From Bacillota bacterium (GTDB lineage Bacteria > Bacillota > Clostridia > Oscillospirales > Ethanoligenentaceae): a DNA stretch of 64,000 bases. The notes beneath the pieces were generated by a model. The model was not told where the DNA came from and made no database searches. It saw nothing but the letters and a program-made list of their open reading frames with translations. Position 1 is the first letter of the stretch. The number at the start of each line of letters is the position of its first letter. A program made the position numbers and the translations under genes. The stretch is from assembly GCA_023391835.1 (NCBI GenBank), contig JAEWAE010000011.1, positions 1 through 64,000 of the forward strand. The letters run 5' to 3'. Below are positions 35,798 through 43,521 of the stretch, piece by piece.

Positions 35798-36585
35798 TCG
35801 ACTTAAAAAAGGCCGTGCTGGCGGGGCAGCCGCTGAAAGGAATCCCCGTCATCGACGCCCATGACCATCTGGGGCGCTGGAATGCCTTCCATGTGCCGGG
35901 CGGCGGCACCATCGAGCAGATGGTCGGCCGGATGGATCGGCTGGGCATTGACAGGGTCTGTGTCACGGCCCACGCCTCCATCGGCCCGGATTATGTCTAT
36001 GGCAACGATTTGGTGTGGCAGGCCATTCAGAAATACCCCGACCGGGTGACCGGTTACGTGACGGTTAACCCCAACTATCCCGAAGAAATGGCCGGCGAGC
36101 TGCGGCGCTGCTTTGCACGACCGGGCTTTAAGGCCATCAAATTCCACCCGTACTGCCACGGCGCGGCGCCGGACGACCCCGGCTACGCCGCCGCCTACGA
36201 GGAAGCGGAGCGGCGCGGCTGCCCGGTGCTCATCCACGTCTGGGGAGTGGGGGATGTGATGGCGGTGGATCGGGTGGCGCCGCATTATCCCCATGCGGCA
36301 ATCATCATGGCCCACACCGGCGGCGACATCGGCGCCATGAAGATGGCGCTGCAGGTCATTCCCAAGTATCCGAACGTATACGGTGATCTGGCGATTTCCA
36401 CCGGTTTGGAGGGAAATGTGGAATGGTTTGTGCGCGAGGTCGGTTCCCGCAAAATCATTTTCGGTACGGATATGCCCTTTTTTGATCCGAGCTCAAATCT
36501 GGCACGCGTGGCCATGGCGAATATTTCCGACGAGGAAAAAACGGATATATTCAGCGGAAACATCACCCGACTGATACAGTTTTGA
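35794..36585 (+). CDS. Amidohydrolase (Amidohydro_2 type), pair B catalytic member
   Basis: 263-residue TIM-barrel hydrolase with intact metal site: H23-x-H25 (DAHDHLGRW), histidine in PVLIHVWGVGD, histidine in IIMAHTGGD and aspartate in IFGTDMPFF. TTG start preceded by GGGAGG, overlapping the previous stop (TTGA). It is the catalytic partner of the degenerate protein just upstream, mirroring pair A at 24801-26322 in the opposite gene order. A lactonase or decarboxylase role in sugar-acid breakdown is possible. A terminator follows within 5 bases. Confidence 0.8.
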   Translation: MIDLKKAVLAGQPLKGIPVIDAHDHLGRWNAFHVPGGGTIEQMVGRMDRLGIDRVCVTAHASIGPDYVYGNDLVWQAIQKYPDRVTGYVTVNPNYPEEMAGELRRCFARPGFKAIKFHPYCHGAAPDDPGYAAAYEEAERRGCPVLIHVWGVGDVMAVDRVAPHYPHAAIIMAHTGGDIGAMKMALQVIPKYPNVYGDLAISTGLEGNVEWFVREVGSRKIIFGTDMPFFDPSSNLARVAMANISDEEKTDIFSGNITRLIQF

Positions 36586-36589
36586 CGGA

Positions 36590-36625
36590 AACCGGCCGCT
36601 CCATTTCGGAAAGCGGCCGGTTTTT
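36590..36625 (+). terminator. Terminator of amidohydrolase pair B
   Basis: ACCGGCCGCT (36591-36600) pairs with AGCGGCCGGT (36612-36621), followed by a TTTTT run. Confidence 0.88.
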
Positions 36626-36697
36626 CTGTGGCGCGGATTATTTCGGATTCAATCCGGTCATCACCGTGCAACGGATCTTTCACCCTGGGGAAAGGCA

Positions 36698-36739
36698 CAA
36701 AAAGGACGGGGCCGCCTCAAATCAAGGCGATTCCCCGTC
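36698..36739 (-). terminator. Terminator of the radical SAM operon
   Basis: On the minus strand GACGGGG and CGCCT pair with AGGCG and CCCCGTC (36705-36739), followed by CTTTTTG. It stands about 110 bases after the stop of the radical SAM gene. Confidence 0.75.
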
Positions 36740-36847
36740 GGACGGCCCCCGAGACGGCTGGGACAAAATGGGGGAGTCGGCTATTAGGGATGCAGGCAAA
36801 GCACCGCAAGAAAAATGTGCCTCCCAGTTACTTTTACATTACAGCTT

Positions 36848-37930
36848 TTATGCCGTAGGAGGCAGCATACTTTCAACCGCTGTCCGCTTGTCGAATAGGG
36901 CACAGCCACCGGTGTGCCCTTCCGTTTGGATACCGCTTTGCCGGATTCTTTGGAACAAAGCGGAGCCGAGCGCCTGTTTGATGCTTCCGACCTTGAGATT
37001 TGTGTCGGCATACGGTGAAAAAGGGCATGGTTCCGCCCCGCCAAAAGGGTTGATATGAAAAAAGCCTCTCCCAGCGGCCAAACATCCGCCCATCTGCTTT
37101 TCGTCGCCGGGGAAGGAAATAAACAGGATATCCGTAAAGCGCAGGCGAAGCTCCGCCTGGCACTCGGCCAGGATACTGCGCTCTTCTTCCCCGGGCGCCA
37201 GACCTGTGTTGCCGTCAACAGGCACATATTCCACAAATACGACCACTTTACACCCGTTTCTGTGAAGTTCCGCAATAAATTTTTCACTTGTTACGGCCGC
37301 GAGGTTCTCTCTGGTTATGGTGATGGAAACACCGTAAAAGATGCCGCGCCGTTTCATCGCACTCATCGCCTGTGCAATCAACCGGAAGGTTCCATCCCCG
37401 CGCCTGCTGTCTGTTTGCCGGCAATTGCCCTCCACGCTGACAATCGGGAACAGATTTCGATTGCGGTCAAACTGACCGAGCGCTTTCTCGGTAAAAAGCG
37501 TCCCATTCGTGAAAACGGGAAAAATCAATCCGCGCGTCTTCGCCGCCTTGTCAAGGACATCGGGCCGTTCCAGAGGCTCTCCGCCCGCCAGCAGGATGAA
37601 AGACACGCCGAGCGTCGCGGCTTCCGCAAAGAGCTCTTCCCACCGCGCCGCACTCAGCTCTTCGGTTGCCGCCGCATCCGCACAGATGTGATTTGCCCGG
37701 GCGTAACACCCCGCGCAATGTAAATTGCATCGGGTCGCAATGCTTGCAATTAAAAAGGGAGGAATCGGGCTGCCATCCTGCTCCGACTGAAGGCGTTTTT
37801 CGGCGGCTCCTTTTTGAAGCGCCATGGCCCGAATCAGAAAGCTGCTTTCCCTTGCATTGGTAAGAGAACCACGCAGGGTCTGCCGAAAAATCCGATCGAT
37901 TGAGATGTTGAGATATTCCGTCAAATTCAC
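36848..37930 (-). CDS. Radical SAM protein with SPASM-like C-terminus
   Basis: 360-residue radical S-adenosylmethionine protein. The 4Fe-4S cluster motif CxxxCxxC is C68-x3-C72-x2-C75 (TRCNLHCAGCYA), and the SAM-binding GGEP is in LLAGGEPLERPD. The C-terminal third carries more cysteines (QMGGCLAAG, AEPCPFSPYAD, GGCALF) as expected of an auxiliary-cluster SPASM or twitch domain. No substrate peptide is seen nearby. GTG 37930 overlaps the stop of the TetR gene and has GGAGGTGA 8 bases upstream. It is controlled with the TetR regulator. Confidence 0.87.
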   Translation of the reverse strand: MNLTEYLNISIDRIFRQTLRGSLTNARESSFLIRAMALQKGAAEKRLQSEQDGSPIPPFLIASIATRCNLHCAGCYARANHICADAAATEELSAARWEELFAEAATLGVSFILLAGGEPLERPDVLDKAAKTRGLIFPVFTNGTLFTEKALGQFDRNRNLFPIVSVEGNCRQTDSRRGDGTFRLIAQAMSAMKRRGIFYGVSITITRENLAAVTSEKFIAELHRNGCKVVVFVEYVPVDGNTGLAPGEEERSILAECQAELRLRFTDILFISFPGDEKQMGGCLAAGRGFFHINPFGGAEPCPFSPYADTNLKVGSIKQALGSALFQRIRQSGIQTEGHTGGCALFDKRTAVESMLPPTA

Positions 37931-38496
37931 GGTTGCTTCACCTCCGGCAAAAAAAGTTCCAGTTCCCAGTCGATCAGCCAATTGGATGCATTTTCGTCTG
38001 ACAGATTCATGCCGGCGTAGCGCAGGAACGCATCGGAGCGGTAAAATGCCAGCTGCAAAAAGGAAATCATCTCGTAGGCAATGACGCGGCATTCCGTGTC
38101 GCTCCGGCGATTCCCGAAATGCTCCCGGATTTCGGGAAACACATACAGGGGCAGGCTGATTTCATCTTCCAGCAGAAGATGGGGCACATATATTTTGGTG
38201 TATCGCTGGTATTTCAGAACGACATGACAGATTTGTTTGAGGATTTGCCGCAGTCGCTCTTTGGGTGGATCGGATGGATTGGGGGGCATTTGAAAAATTT
38301 TCGCTGCATCGGCAAGGATTTTCTCAACTGCCCGGGATTCCAAGTCTTTTTTGGAACCAAAGTAGTAATTAATTAGGGCGGTGTTTACGCCGGCACAGGC
38401 AGCTATCTGACGGGATGTGATTGTTTCCGGCCGATCGGACCCTTTCAGAAGCTCCACGGTCGCATGCAGCAGGGCCATTTTCTTGGTTTCTTCCAC
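37927..38496 (-). CDS. TetR/AcrR family regulator
   Basis: 189-residue repressor. Residues 8-55 form the TetR helix-turn-helix (ETITSRQIAACAGVNTALI then NYYFGSKKDL). The C-terminal ligand domain is not assigned. GTG 38496 is preceded by AAGGAT; ATG 38478 is possible but leaves a shortened first helix. It overlaps the radical SAM start by four bases. A 25-base inverted repeat just upstream is likely its own operator, giving autorepression of the two-gene operon. Confidence 0.87.
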   Translation of the reverse strand: MEETKKMALLHATVELLKGSDRPETITSRQIAACAGVNTALINYYFGSKKDLESRAVEKILADAAKIFQMPPNPSDPPKERLRQILKQICHVVLKYQRYTKIYVPHLLLEDEISLPLYVFPEIREHFGNRRSDTECRVIAYEMISFLQLAFYRSDAFLRYAGMNLSDENASNWLIDWELELFLPEVKQP

Positions 38497-38511
38497 GGGC
38501 TTTCATCCTTT

Positions 38512-38536
38512 TTAAACATGTATTAAACACGTTTAA
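38512..38536 (-). promoter_or_regulatory. Likely TetR operator
   Basis: TTAAACATGT and ACACGTTTAA form inverted arms with one mismatch, 5 bases apart, ending 15 bases before the TetR start. The position and size fit an operator bound by a TetR dimer. Confidence 0.6.
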
Positions 38537-38706
38537 TTATACGCGTTCCGGCGCTTTTGTCAATGGAGCCGAGAAAATGATTGGCGCGTCTGTCTGGGAG
38601 TACGCCATTCGGCATTGCCGGGCCGTATAGGTCTGCATGGTGAAGCCACATAGACGCGAATGTGAGTATCTTTTGGCTGTACATGTTCGTTTTACCCGTG
38701 TCTCGT

Positions 38707-38748
38707 TGCGAATGCCCGGAATACGGTTAAGTATTCCGGGCATTCGCA
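38707..38748. repeat. Perfect 18-bp inverted repeat
   Basis: Arms 38707-38724 and 38731-38748 are perfectly complementary (first arm begins TGCGAATGCCCGG) with a 6-base loop. There is no T run on either side, so it is not a plain terminator. Confidence 0.75.
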
Positions 38749-38805
38749 CCTCGCCGGCGCCATTTTATCGCAAAAATCCGTCGGTTTTGAGTTTGCAAAC
38801 GAAGC

Positions 38806-39053
38806 TTAACTCTGCGTGCATTTGCTTTGGTTTCGGTATTGCGCGGGGGTGGCACCGGTTATTCTTTTGAAGCTTCGGATAAAGCTGGATGTATTCTGGT
38901 AATTCAGCTTTTCGGCAATTGCAGAAATTTTCATGTCGGTTTCGATCAGCCACTTTTTGGAAACCTGAATCCGATATTGAAGCAAATAATTGCTGAAGCT
39001 GGTGCCATGCGAAACCTGCTTTCAGAGCGATTGACGCCGATTGCCTGTCGGTG
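38806..39053 (-). pseudogene. Remnant of an AraC-family regulator
   Basis: Minus-strand translation gives a recognisable AraC C-terminal domain ending at TAA 38806-38808: SFSNYLLQYRIQVSKKWLIE, then KISAIAEKLNYQ and SFIRSFKRITGATPAQYR. It closely resembles the end of the AraC protein encoded at 44886-47192. An in-frame TGA (39022-39024) interrupts it, and the preceding helix (IGVNRSESR) continues in a different frame, so it is broken by both a stop and a frameshift. Nothing upstream of it is recognisable. Confidence 0.8.
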
Positions 39054-39289
39054 CCCCTTGACAAGCCGGCACCCTACACGACGCCCGACGGACCACAAAT
39101 TTTATACACGGATGCACGACCCAGTCTATCGGCTGGGCGTCGCATGGCGGAATGTGGCCTGCAGCCGGCCGCCGCACACCGGCTTTTATATCGGCGAAGG
39201 CATGGCCTTCCCACCGGTTTGCGGACAATTATTATACAAATGCAGACGGCGGTACGCCCTCCGTCCCTTCGTCAGGGGAGGGGGAGAGA

Positions 39290-39436
39290 ATGAATAAAGC
39301 GGCCCCTGCACGATTGCACTTTTTGGTCCGGGTCGGAGCGGCCGTCGCGGAAGCCAAAAATGCGGCCTGGACGCGCGGCTCTACGATGAATATTTCCGCC
39401 CGCCAGGACGGACGTCTCGCCCTGCCCCCGCTGTAA
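39290..39436 (+). CDS. Doubtful small protein (48 residues)
   Basis: ATG 39290 follows a strong GGGGAGGGGG site and the frame ends inside a GC-rich hairpin (39425-39447). The 48-residue product resembles nothing I know. It lies in decayed DNA, so it may be chance. Confidence 0.2.
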   Translation: MNKAAPARLHFLVRVGAAVAEAKNAAWTRGSTMNISARQDGRLALPPL

Positions 39437-39451
39437 ACCGGCGGGGGATTT
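39425..39451 (+). terminator. GC-rich hairpin followed by ATTTT
   Basis: CCCCCGC (39425-39431) pairs with GCGGGGG (39441-39447), then ATTTT. The T run is short, so strength is uncertain. Confidence 0.4.
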
Positions 39452-39743
39452 TGCTGTCAGCGGCGGCACCGATGGGCCGGAGGAATAAACGGTGACGGTG
39501 GTCAGGACGGCCCGGACGACGGGCCGACATGGTTTTGGGCAAGAATGACGCACCGGCCGGATGGGGGCTAAGTATGAAAGCGGGGGAAAATCCCGCTTCA
39601 ATCGCCTATTCGGATTCGATGTGAAATGCCGGGAGTCACGCTGGAATATCCCAAATATGGGAATTTTAATGAGGTAACCTTTAGAACCAATGTGTCAGAA
39701 TCGAGACTTTTACGCTACCCCTACGCTTTCGCGGGATTGACTA

Positions 39744-39772
39744 TTGTTATTTGTGCCGAAAAGCTTTATAAA
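39744..39772 (+). promoter_or_regulatory. Candidate promoter of importer 2
   Basis: TTGTTA (39744-39749), 17-bp spacer, TATAAA (39767-39772), about 70 bases before the importer 2 start, in an AT-rich patch. Confidence 0.55.
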
Positions 39773-39844
39773 TTATATGCGCTTTCGGTAAATTGGCCGC
39801 TGGAATCCATTCGATGGAATCCATACGAAACGGGGGTATGAACT

Positions 39845-40810
39845 TTGAACGATATTCAAAAGGAAATTTCACCTGGTGTCACGCAAACGTCTGCTTTTCA
39901 AGCTTTTTGGTCCACCCGGCTGCATGATTTGCGGCGGGACAAATGGCTGCTGCTGATGCTGACACCTGGTTTGCTGATTTTCCTCGTCTTTCATTATGGA
40001 CCGATGTTTGGTCTGATTATTGCTTTTGAAAATTATCGCCCCTATCTTGGCTTCTTCCACAGCCCGTGGGTGGGGCTCGCCAATTTCCAGCGGTTTTTGC
40101 AGGATCAGGAGTTTTTTATTCTGCTGCGCAACACGCTGCTTTTCGGCTTGTATCATATTCTCTTTGTGTTTACGCTGCCGATTATAGTGGCGCTGATGCT
40201 TAACGAAATGCGTACCGTGTGGCTCAAGCGGACGGTTCAGACACTGATCTATATTCCGCATTTTCTTTCATGGGTCGTTGTCACCGCGCTGACGATCACG
40301 TTCTTTTCCAGCGGCGGTGTGGTCAATAACCTTTTCAACTCGCTGTGGGGCTTTAAAGCCAATTTCCTCGCCAACCCCTCGACCTTCCGGCCGGAAATCA
40401 TAATCCAGCAGCTCTGGAAAGAAACCGGGTGGGGCACCATCCTCTATCTGGCGGCTCTTTCGGGAGTGGACATGCAGCTTTATGAGGCGGCCGAAATCGA
40501 CGGCGCCAACCATTGGAACCAGTTGTGGCATATTACGCTCCCATCAATTCGCGGCACCATTGTGGTGCTGCTGATCCTCGGGATGGGGAACTTCCTTAAC
40601 ACCGGGTATGAACAGATCCTGCTGAATATCACGCCCCTCACCCAGCGAGTCGGCGACGTGTATGACACCTATGTCTATAATGCGGGCATTGTGACCGGTC
40701 AGCTCAGCTACACCACGGCCGTGGGGCTTTTTAAATCGATAGCTTCTCTGGTACTTATCACGGCCTCGAATCAAATTGCCAAACGCATGGGTGAAGACGG
40801 TATTTATTGA
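39845..40810 (+). CDS. ABC sugar importer permease, LplB type (importer 2)
   Basis: 321-residue membrane subunit of the second importer. First membrane segment LLMLTPGLLIFLVFHYGPMF; EAA loop LYEAAEIDGANHWNQLW. TTG start with GGGGG about 9 bases upstream. It pairs with the permease starting 30 bases downstream. It has its own promoter and differs enough from importers 1 and 3 to suggest a different oligosaccharide. Confidence 0.9.
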   Translation: MNDIQKEISPGVTQTSAFQAFWSTRLHDLRRDKWLLLMLTPGLLIFLVFHYGPMFGLIIAFENYRPYLGFFHSPWVGLANFQRFLQDQEFFILLRNTLLFGLYHILFVFTLPIIVALMLNEMRTVWLKRTVQTLIYIPHFLSWVVVTALTITFFSSGGVVNNLFNSLWGFKANFLANPSTFRPEIIIQQLWKETGWGTILYLAALSGVDMQLYEAAEIDGANHWNQLWHITLPSIRGTIVVLLILGMGNFLNTGYEQILLNITPLTQRVGDVYDTYVYNAGIVTGQLSYTTAVGLFKSIASLVLITASNQIAKRMGEDGIY

Positions 40811-40840
40811 CCGCTGTGTTTGGGGAAAGGAATTTTGCTT

Positions 40841-41722
40841 ATGAAACACACCAGTTTAAGACGTGAAAGCGTCGGAAGCCGCATTTTTATCGGAGTCAAT
40901 GCGCTGCTGCTGATTTTATTCGCCGTACTGTGCCTTCTGCCGTTTCTCTATGTGCTGGCTGCGTCTTTCAGCCAGGAAACCGAACTCATCAAGCATGCGT
41001 TCATTATCTTTCCGGTTGGCTTCACGCTGAAAAACTATATTTATGTGCTGACGATCAGCCCCACGATTCCGCGTTCGCTGCTCGTTTCCGTTTTTGTGAC
41101 GGTGGCCGGCACGGTGCTCAACCTGCTTGTCACATCCCTGATGGCGTATCCTCTGGCACATACCCATATGACGGGATATAAGGTCATCATGCCGCTGATT
41201 ATTTTTACACTGGTATTCAGCGGCGGCATGATCCCCACTTACATATTGATTATGAAGCTCAATATGCTTAACACCTATTGGTCTATTCTGCTTCCATCCT
41301 GCGTGACCGCGTATAACCTCATTATTTTCATCAGCTTTTTCAAGTCCATCCCTAAGGAAATGGAAGAGGCGGCCAAAATCGACGGGTGTAACGATCTGCG
41401 CATTTGGATGCAGATTATCCTGCCCGTTTCCAAGCCGCTGCTGGCCACTTTTACGCTGATGTTTGCCGTAGGCTACTGGAATTCCTGGTTCAACTTTGTG
41501 CTGTATATCAGCGATTCCACCATGTGGCCCATCCAGGTGGCGCTCAAGCAGGTCATGGCCACCGCCACGGGCATGCAAAACGACCTGACCGACTATGTAC
41601 CGCCGTCGGATATCATTTCGTATTGCGTCATCATCATTTCCACCGTGCCCATCCTGTGCGTATATCCGTTCCTGCAGAAATATTTCGCCAAGGGCATGAT
41701 GATCGGTTCGGTTAAAGGCTGA
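40841..41722 (+). CDS. ABC sugar importer permease, LplC/YtcP type (importer 2)
   Basis: 293-residue second permease with the signature VFSGGMIPTYILIMK, EAA loop MEEAAKIDGCNDLRIW and the family C-terminus KYFAKGMMIGSVKG. ATG 40841 is chosen because GGGGAAAGGA lies 10 bases before it; an upstream TTG at 40820 lies ahead of that site. The lipoprotein gene begins 40 bases downstream. Confidence 0.9.
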   Translation: MKHTSLRRESVGSRIFIGVNALLLILFAVLCLLPFLYVLAASFSQETELIKHAFIIFPVGFTLKNYIYVLTISPTIPRSLLVSVFVTVAGTVLNLLVTSLMAYPLAHTHMTGYKVIMPLIIFTLVFSGGMIPTYILIMKLNMLNTYWSILLPSCVTAYNLIIFISFFKSIPKEMEEAAKIDGCNDLRIWMQIILPVSKPLLATFTLMFAVGYWNSWFNFVLYISDSTMWPIQVALKQVMATATGMQNDLTDYVPPSDIISYCVIIISTVPILCVYPFLQKYFAKGMMIGSVKG

Positions 41723-41762
41723 GTCTTCAGCATTAACAATATTGTGTAAGGGGAGTAAAGGC

Positions 41763-43337
41763 ATGATCCAAAGAAAAGAACATGTGAAAAGGATTTCGAG
41801 CATCCTGTTTGCAGCCGCCATGCTGGCCGGTGTGGCCACCGGCTGCAAAAGCGTCACCAAATCTAGCGATCAGAGCAGCTCCGGTTCTTCCCAGTCTATC
41901 AGTCTCAAAATTTTGTGCCCGAATTACTGCGACACATCGGTTATCGACAACTCGCCTCCGTTTCAGAAGCTGGAAGAGCTGACCAACTCTAAGATCACCA
42001 TGCAGTGGTCGCCCGCCGCCTCGTATCAGGACAAGTTCAACGTCCTGATGGCGTCGAACAATCTGCCGGACGTGGTTATTGTGCCTGACCTCAAAAGCGC
42101 GGTATTCACCGATGCCGTCGCGGGCAATCAGTTCTGGCAGCTGGATTCCTACCTGAGCAACTCCGCATTCCCCAATTTCAAAAACATCAATAAAATTTCC
42201 ATTACAAACACCAAAACCAACGGTAAGAGCTATGTGCTCCCCCGCGAGCGCATACTCAAACGGCAAATGATCGTCTATCGTGCCGACTGGGCCAAAGCCG
42301 CCGGATTGGGCGCCCCCGATACCGTCGAAAAAGTGTATAATATGGCCAAGGCCTTTGCCAACGGCGATTATGACGGCAACGGCAAGAAGGATACCATCGG
42401 CCTGATGCTTTCGACATCGAGCGACACGGGCGGCGGCGCCAGCAAGATCGACGTCATTCAGCCTCTGACGGTCGCCAACGGCGGCTACAACAGCTGGGGC
42501 CTTTCGGGTGGCAAGGTGCAGTCGGTCTATGACACCCAGCCCTATATGGACACCATGGACCTGCTGCGGAAGATGTACGGTGAAGGTCTTATCAGCCCCG
42601 ATTTTTCCCTTGTGACCAGCACGGATGTCGTCACCAAGTATGTGGATACCGAAAAAACCGGCCTGTGGGTCAATACAGGCATCCCGGGCACCTCGGACGC
42701 CCTGCTGAAGGCCAAACAAAAGACCAATTCCTCCCTCACCCGCAAGGACATCTACGGTTACACTTACCTTAAAGACAGCAAAGGCAACGATCGGGTCCCG
42801 GCGGAAACCGGCTTCAACGGCGGTGTTGCCTTCCCGAAATCGGCCACGAAAAATGCCGCACGGCTCAAACAGCTTCTGTCTGTCTGGAATGTCATCTGCG
42901 GTAAAGATGGGCAGATTCTCGTCAACAACGGCGTCGAGGGCCGCAACTACACCGTTGTCAGTGAAACCGACAAGACGGCCAAACAACCCGATACCAATCT
43001 TAACACGAAGGAACTGAGCGACATCGGTCAGCTGGGTGTGACCGCCGGGCTTGCCTACACTTGGTATGACGACGATATAGGCGCGCAGCTCACCCACGAC
43101 CGCAATACGTACAAGAGCAGCGACCTGATCAACGACGTGAGCGTGCCGCTGACTTCCCAGACCTATTCCAGCAGCGTTTCCACGCTGAACAAGATCATCG
43201 ACGAAGCCCAGTTCAAATATATTATGAATAAAGAGACCAAAGATCAGTTCCAATCCGACATCAAAAGCTGGAAATCCGCGGGCGGCGATAAAGAAGCCCA
43301 GGAATACACGACCTCATACAACGCTTCTAAAAAATAA
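41763..43337 (+). CDS. Extracellular sugar-binding lipoprotein, LipO type (importer 2)
   Basis: 524-residue substrate-binding lipoprotein. The signal peptide ends GVATGC with the lipidated Cys at about 29; the residue three before the Cys is Ala rather than Leu, a slightly weak lipobox. A Ser/Gln-rich linker follows. The family loop DYDGNGKKDTIG is present. AAGGGGAG precedes ATG 41763 by 7 bases. A terminator follows, then the GH28 gene, suggesting a substrate with galacturonate-like or rhamnose-linked residues. Confidence 0.9.
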   Translation: MIQRKEHVKRISSILFAAAMLAGVATGCKSVTKSSDQSSSGSSQSISLKILCPNYCDTSVIDNSPPFQKLEELTNSKITMQWSPAASYQDKFNVLMASNNLPDVVIVPDLKSAVFTDAVAGNQFWQLDSYLSNSAFPNFKNINKISITNTKTNGKSYVLPRERILKRQMIVYRADWAKAAGLGAPDTVEKVYNMAKAFANGDYDGNGKKDTIGLMLSTSSDTGGGASKIDVIQPLTVANGGYNSWGLSGGKVQSVYDTQPYMDTMDLLRKMYGEGLISPDFSLVTSTDVVTKYVDTEKTGLWVNTGIPGTSDALLKAKQKTNSSLTRKDIYGYTYLKDSKGNDRVPAETGFNGGVAFPKSATKNAARLKQLLSVWNVICGKDGQILVNNGVEGRNYTVVSETDKTAKQPDTNLNTKELSDIGQLGVTAGLAYTWYDDDIGAQLTHDRNTYKSSDLINDVSVPLTSQTYSSSVSTLNKIIDEAQFKYIMNKETKDQFQSDIKSWKSAGGDKEAQEYTTSYNASKK

Positions 43338-43354
43338 CGCATAGTCTGGCTGCG

Positions 43355-43393
43355 AAACATGAAGGGGACAGGATTCTGCCCCTTTCATGTTTT
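43355..43393 (+). terminator. Terminator of importer 2
   Basis: AACATGAAGGGG and CAG pair with CTG and CCCCTTTCATGTT (one bulged T), followed by TTTT. Confidence 0.8.
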
Positions 43394-43521
43394 GGCGGTT
43401 ATGGCGAAAAACATGCCGTCCTCGCATTAGTCCTTTATGGAAGGGAAGCATTTCGATTCTTTCCATCGTGATTTTAGGCGGCCCTGGGGCCGCCATTCCG
43501 TTTGAACAGAAAGGAAAATGG

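Larger units (their letters stand above)
38537..39844. other. 1.3-kb largely non-coding junction
   Basis: No intact gene is recognised between the TetR gene and importer 2. It contains an 18-bp-arm hairpin (38707-38748), a decayed AraC fragment (38806-39053), a doubtful small reading frame (39290-39436), hairpins at 39425-39447 and near 39578-39599, and a good promoter at 39744-39772. It looks like a decaying boundary between two acquired gene blocks. Confidence 0.6.

Noticed and set aside
41733..43253. 506-codon minus-strand frame over the importer 2 lipoprotein
   Set aside because: The plus-strand lipoprotein has signal peptide, ribosome site and family motifs; the antisense frame has none.
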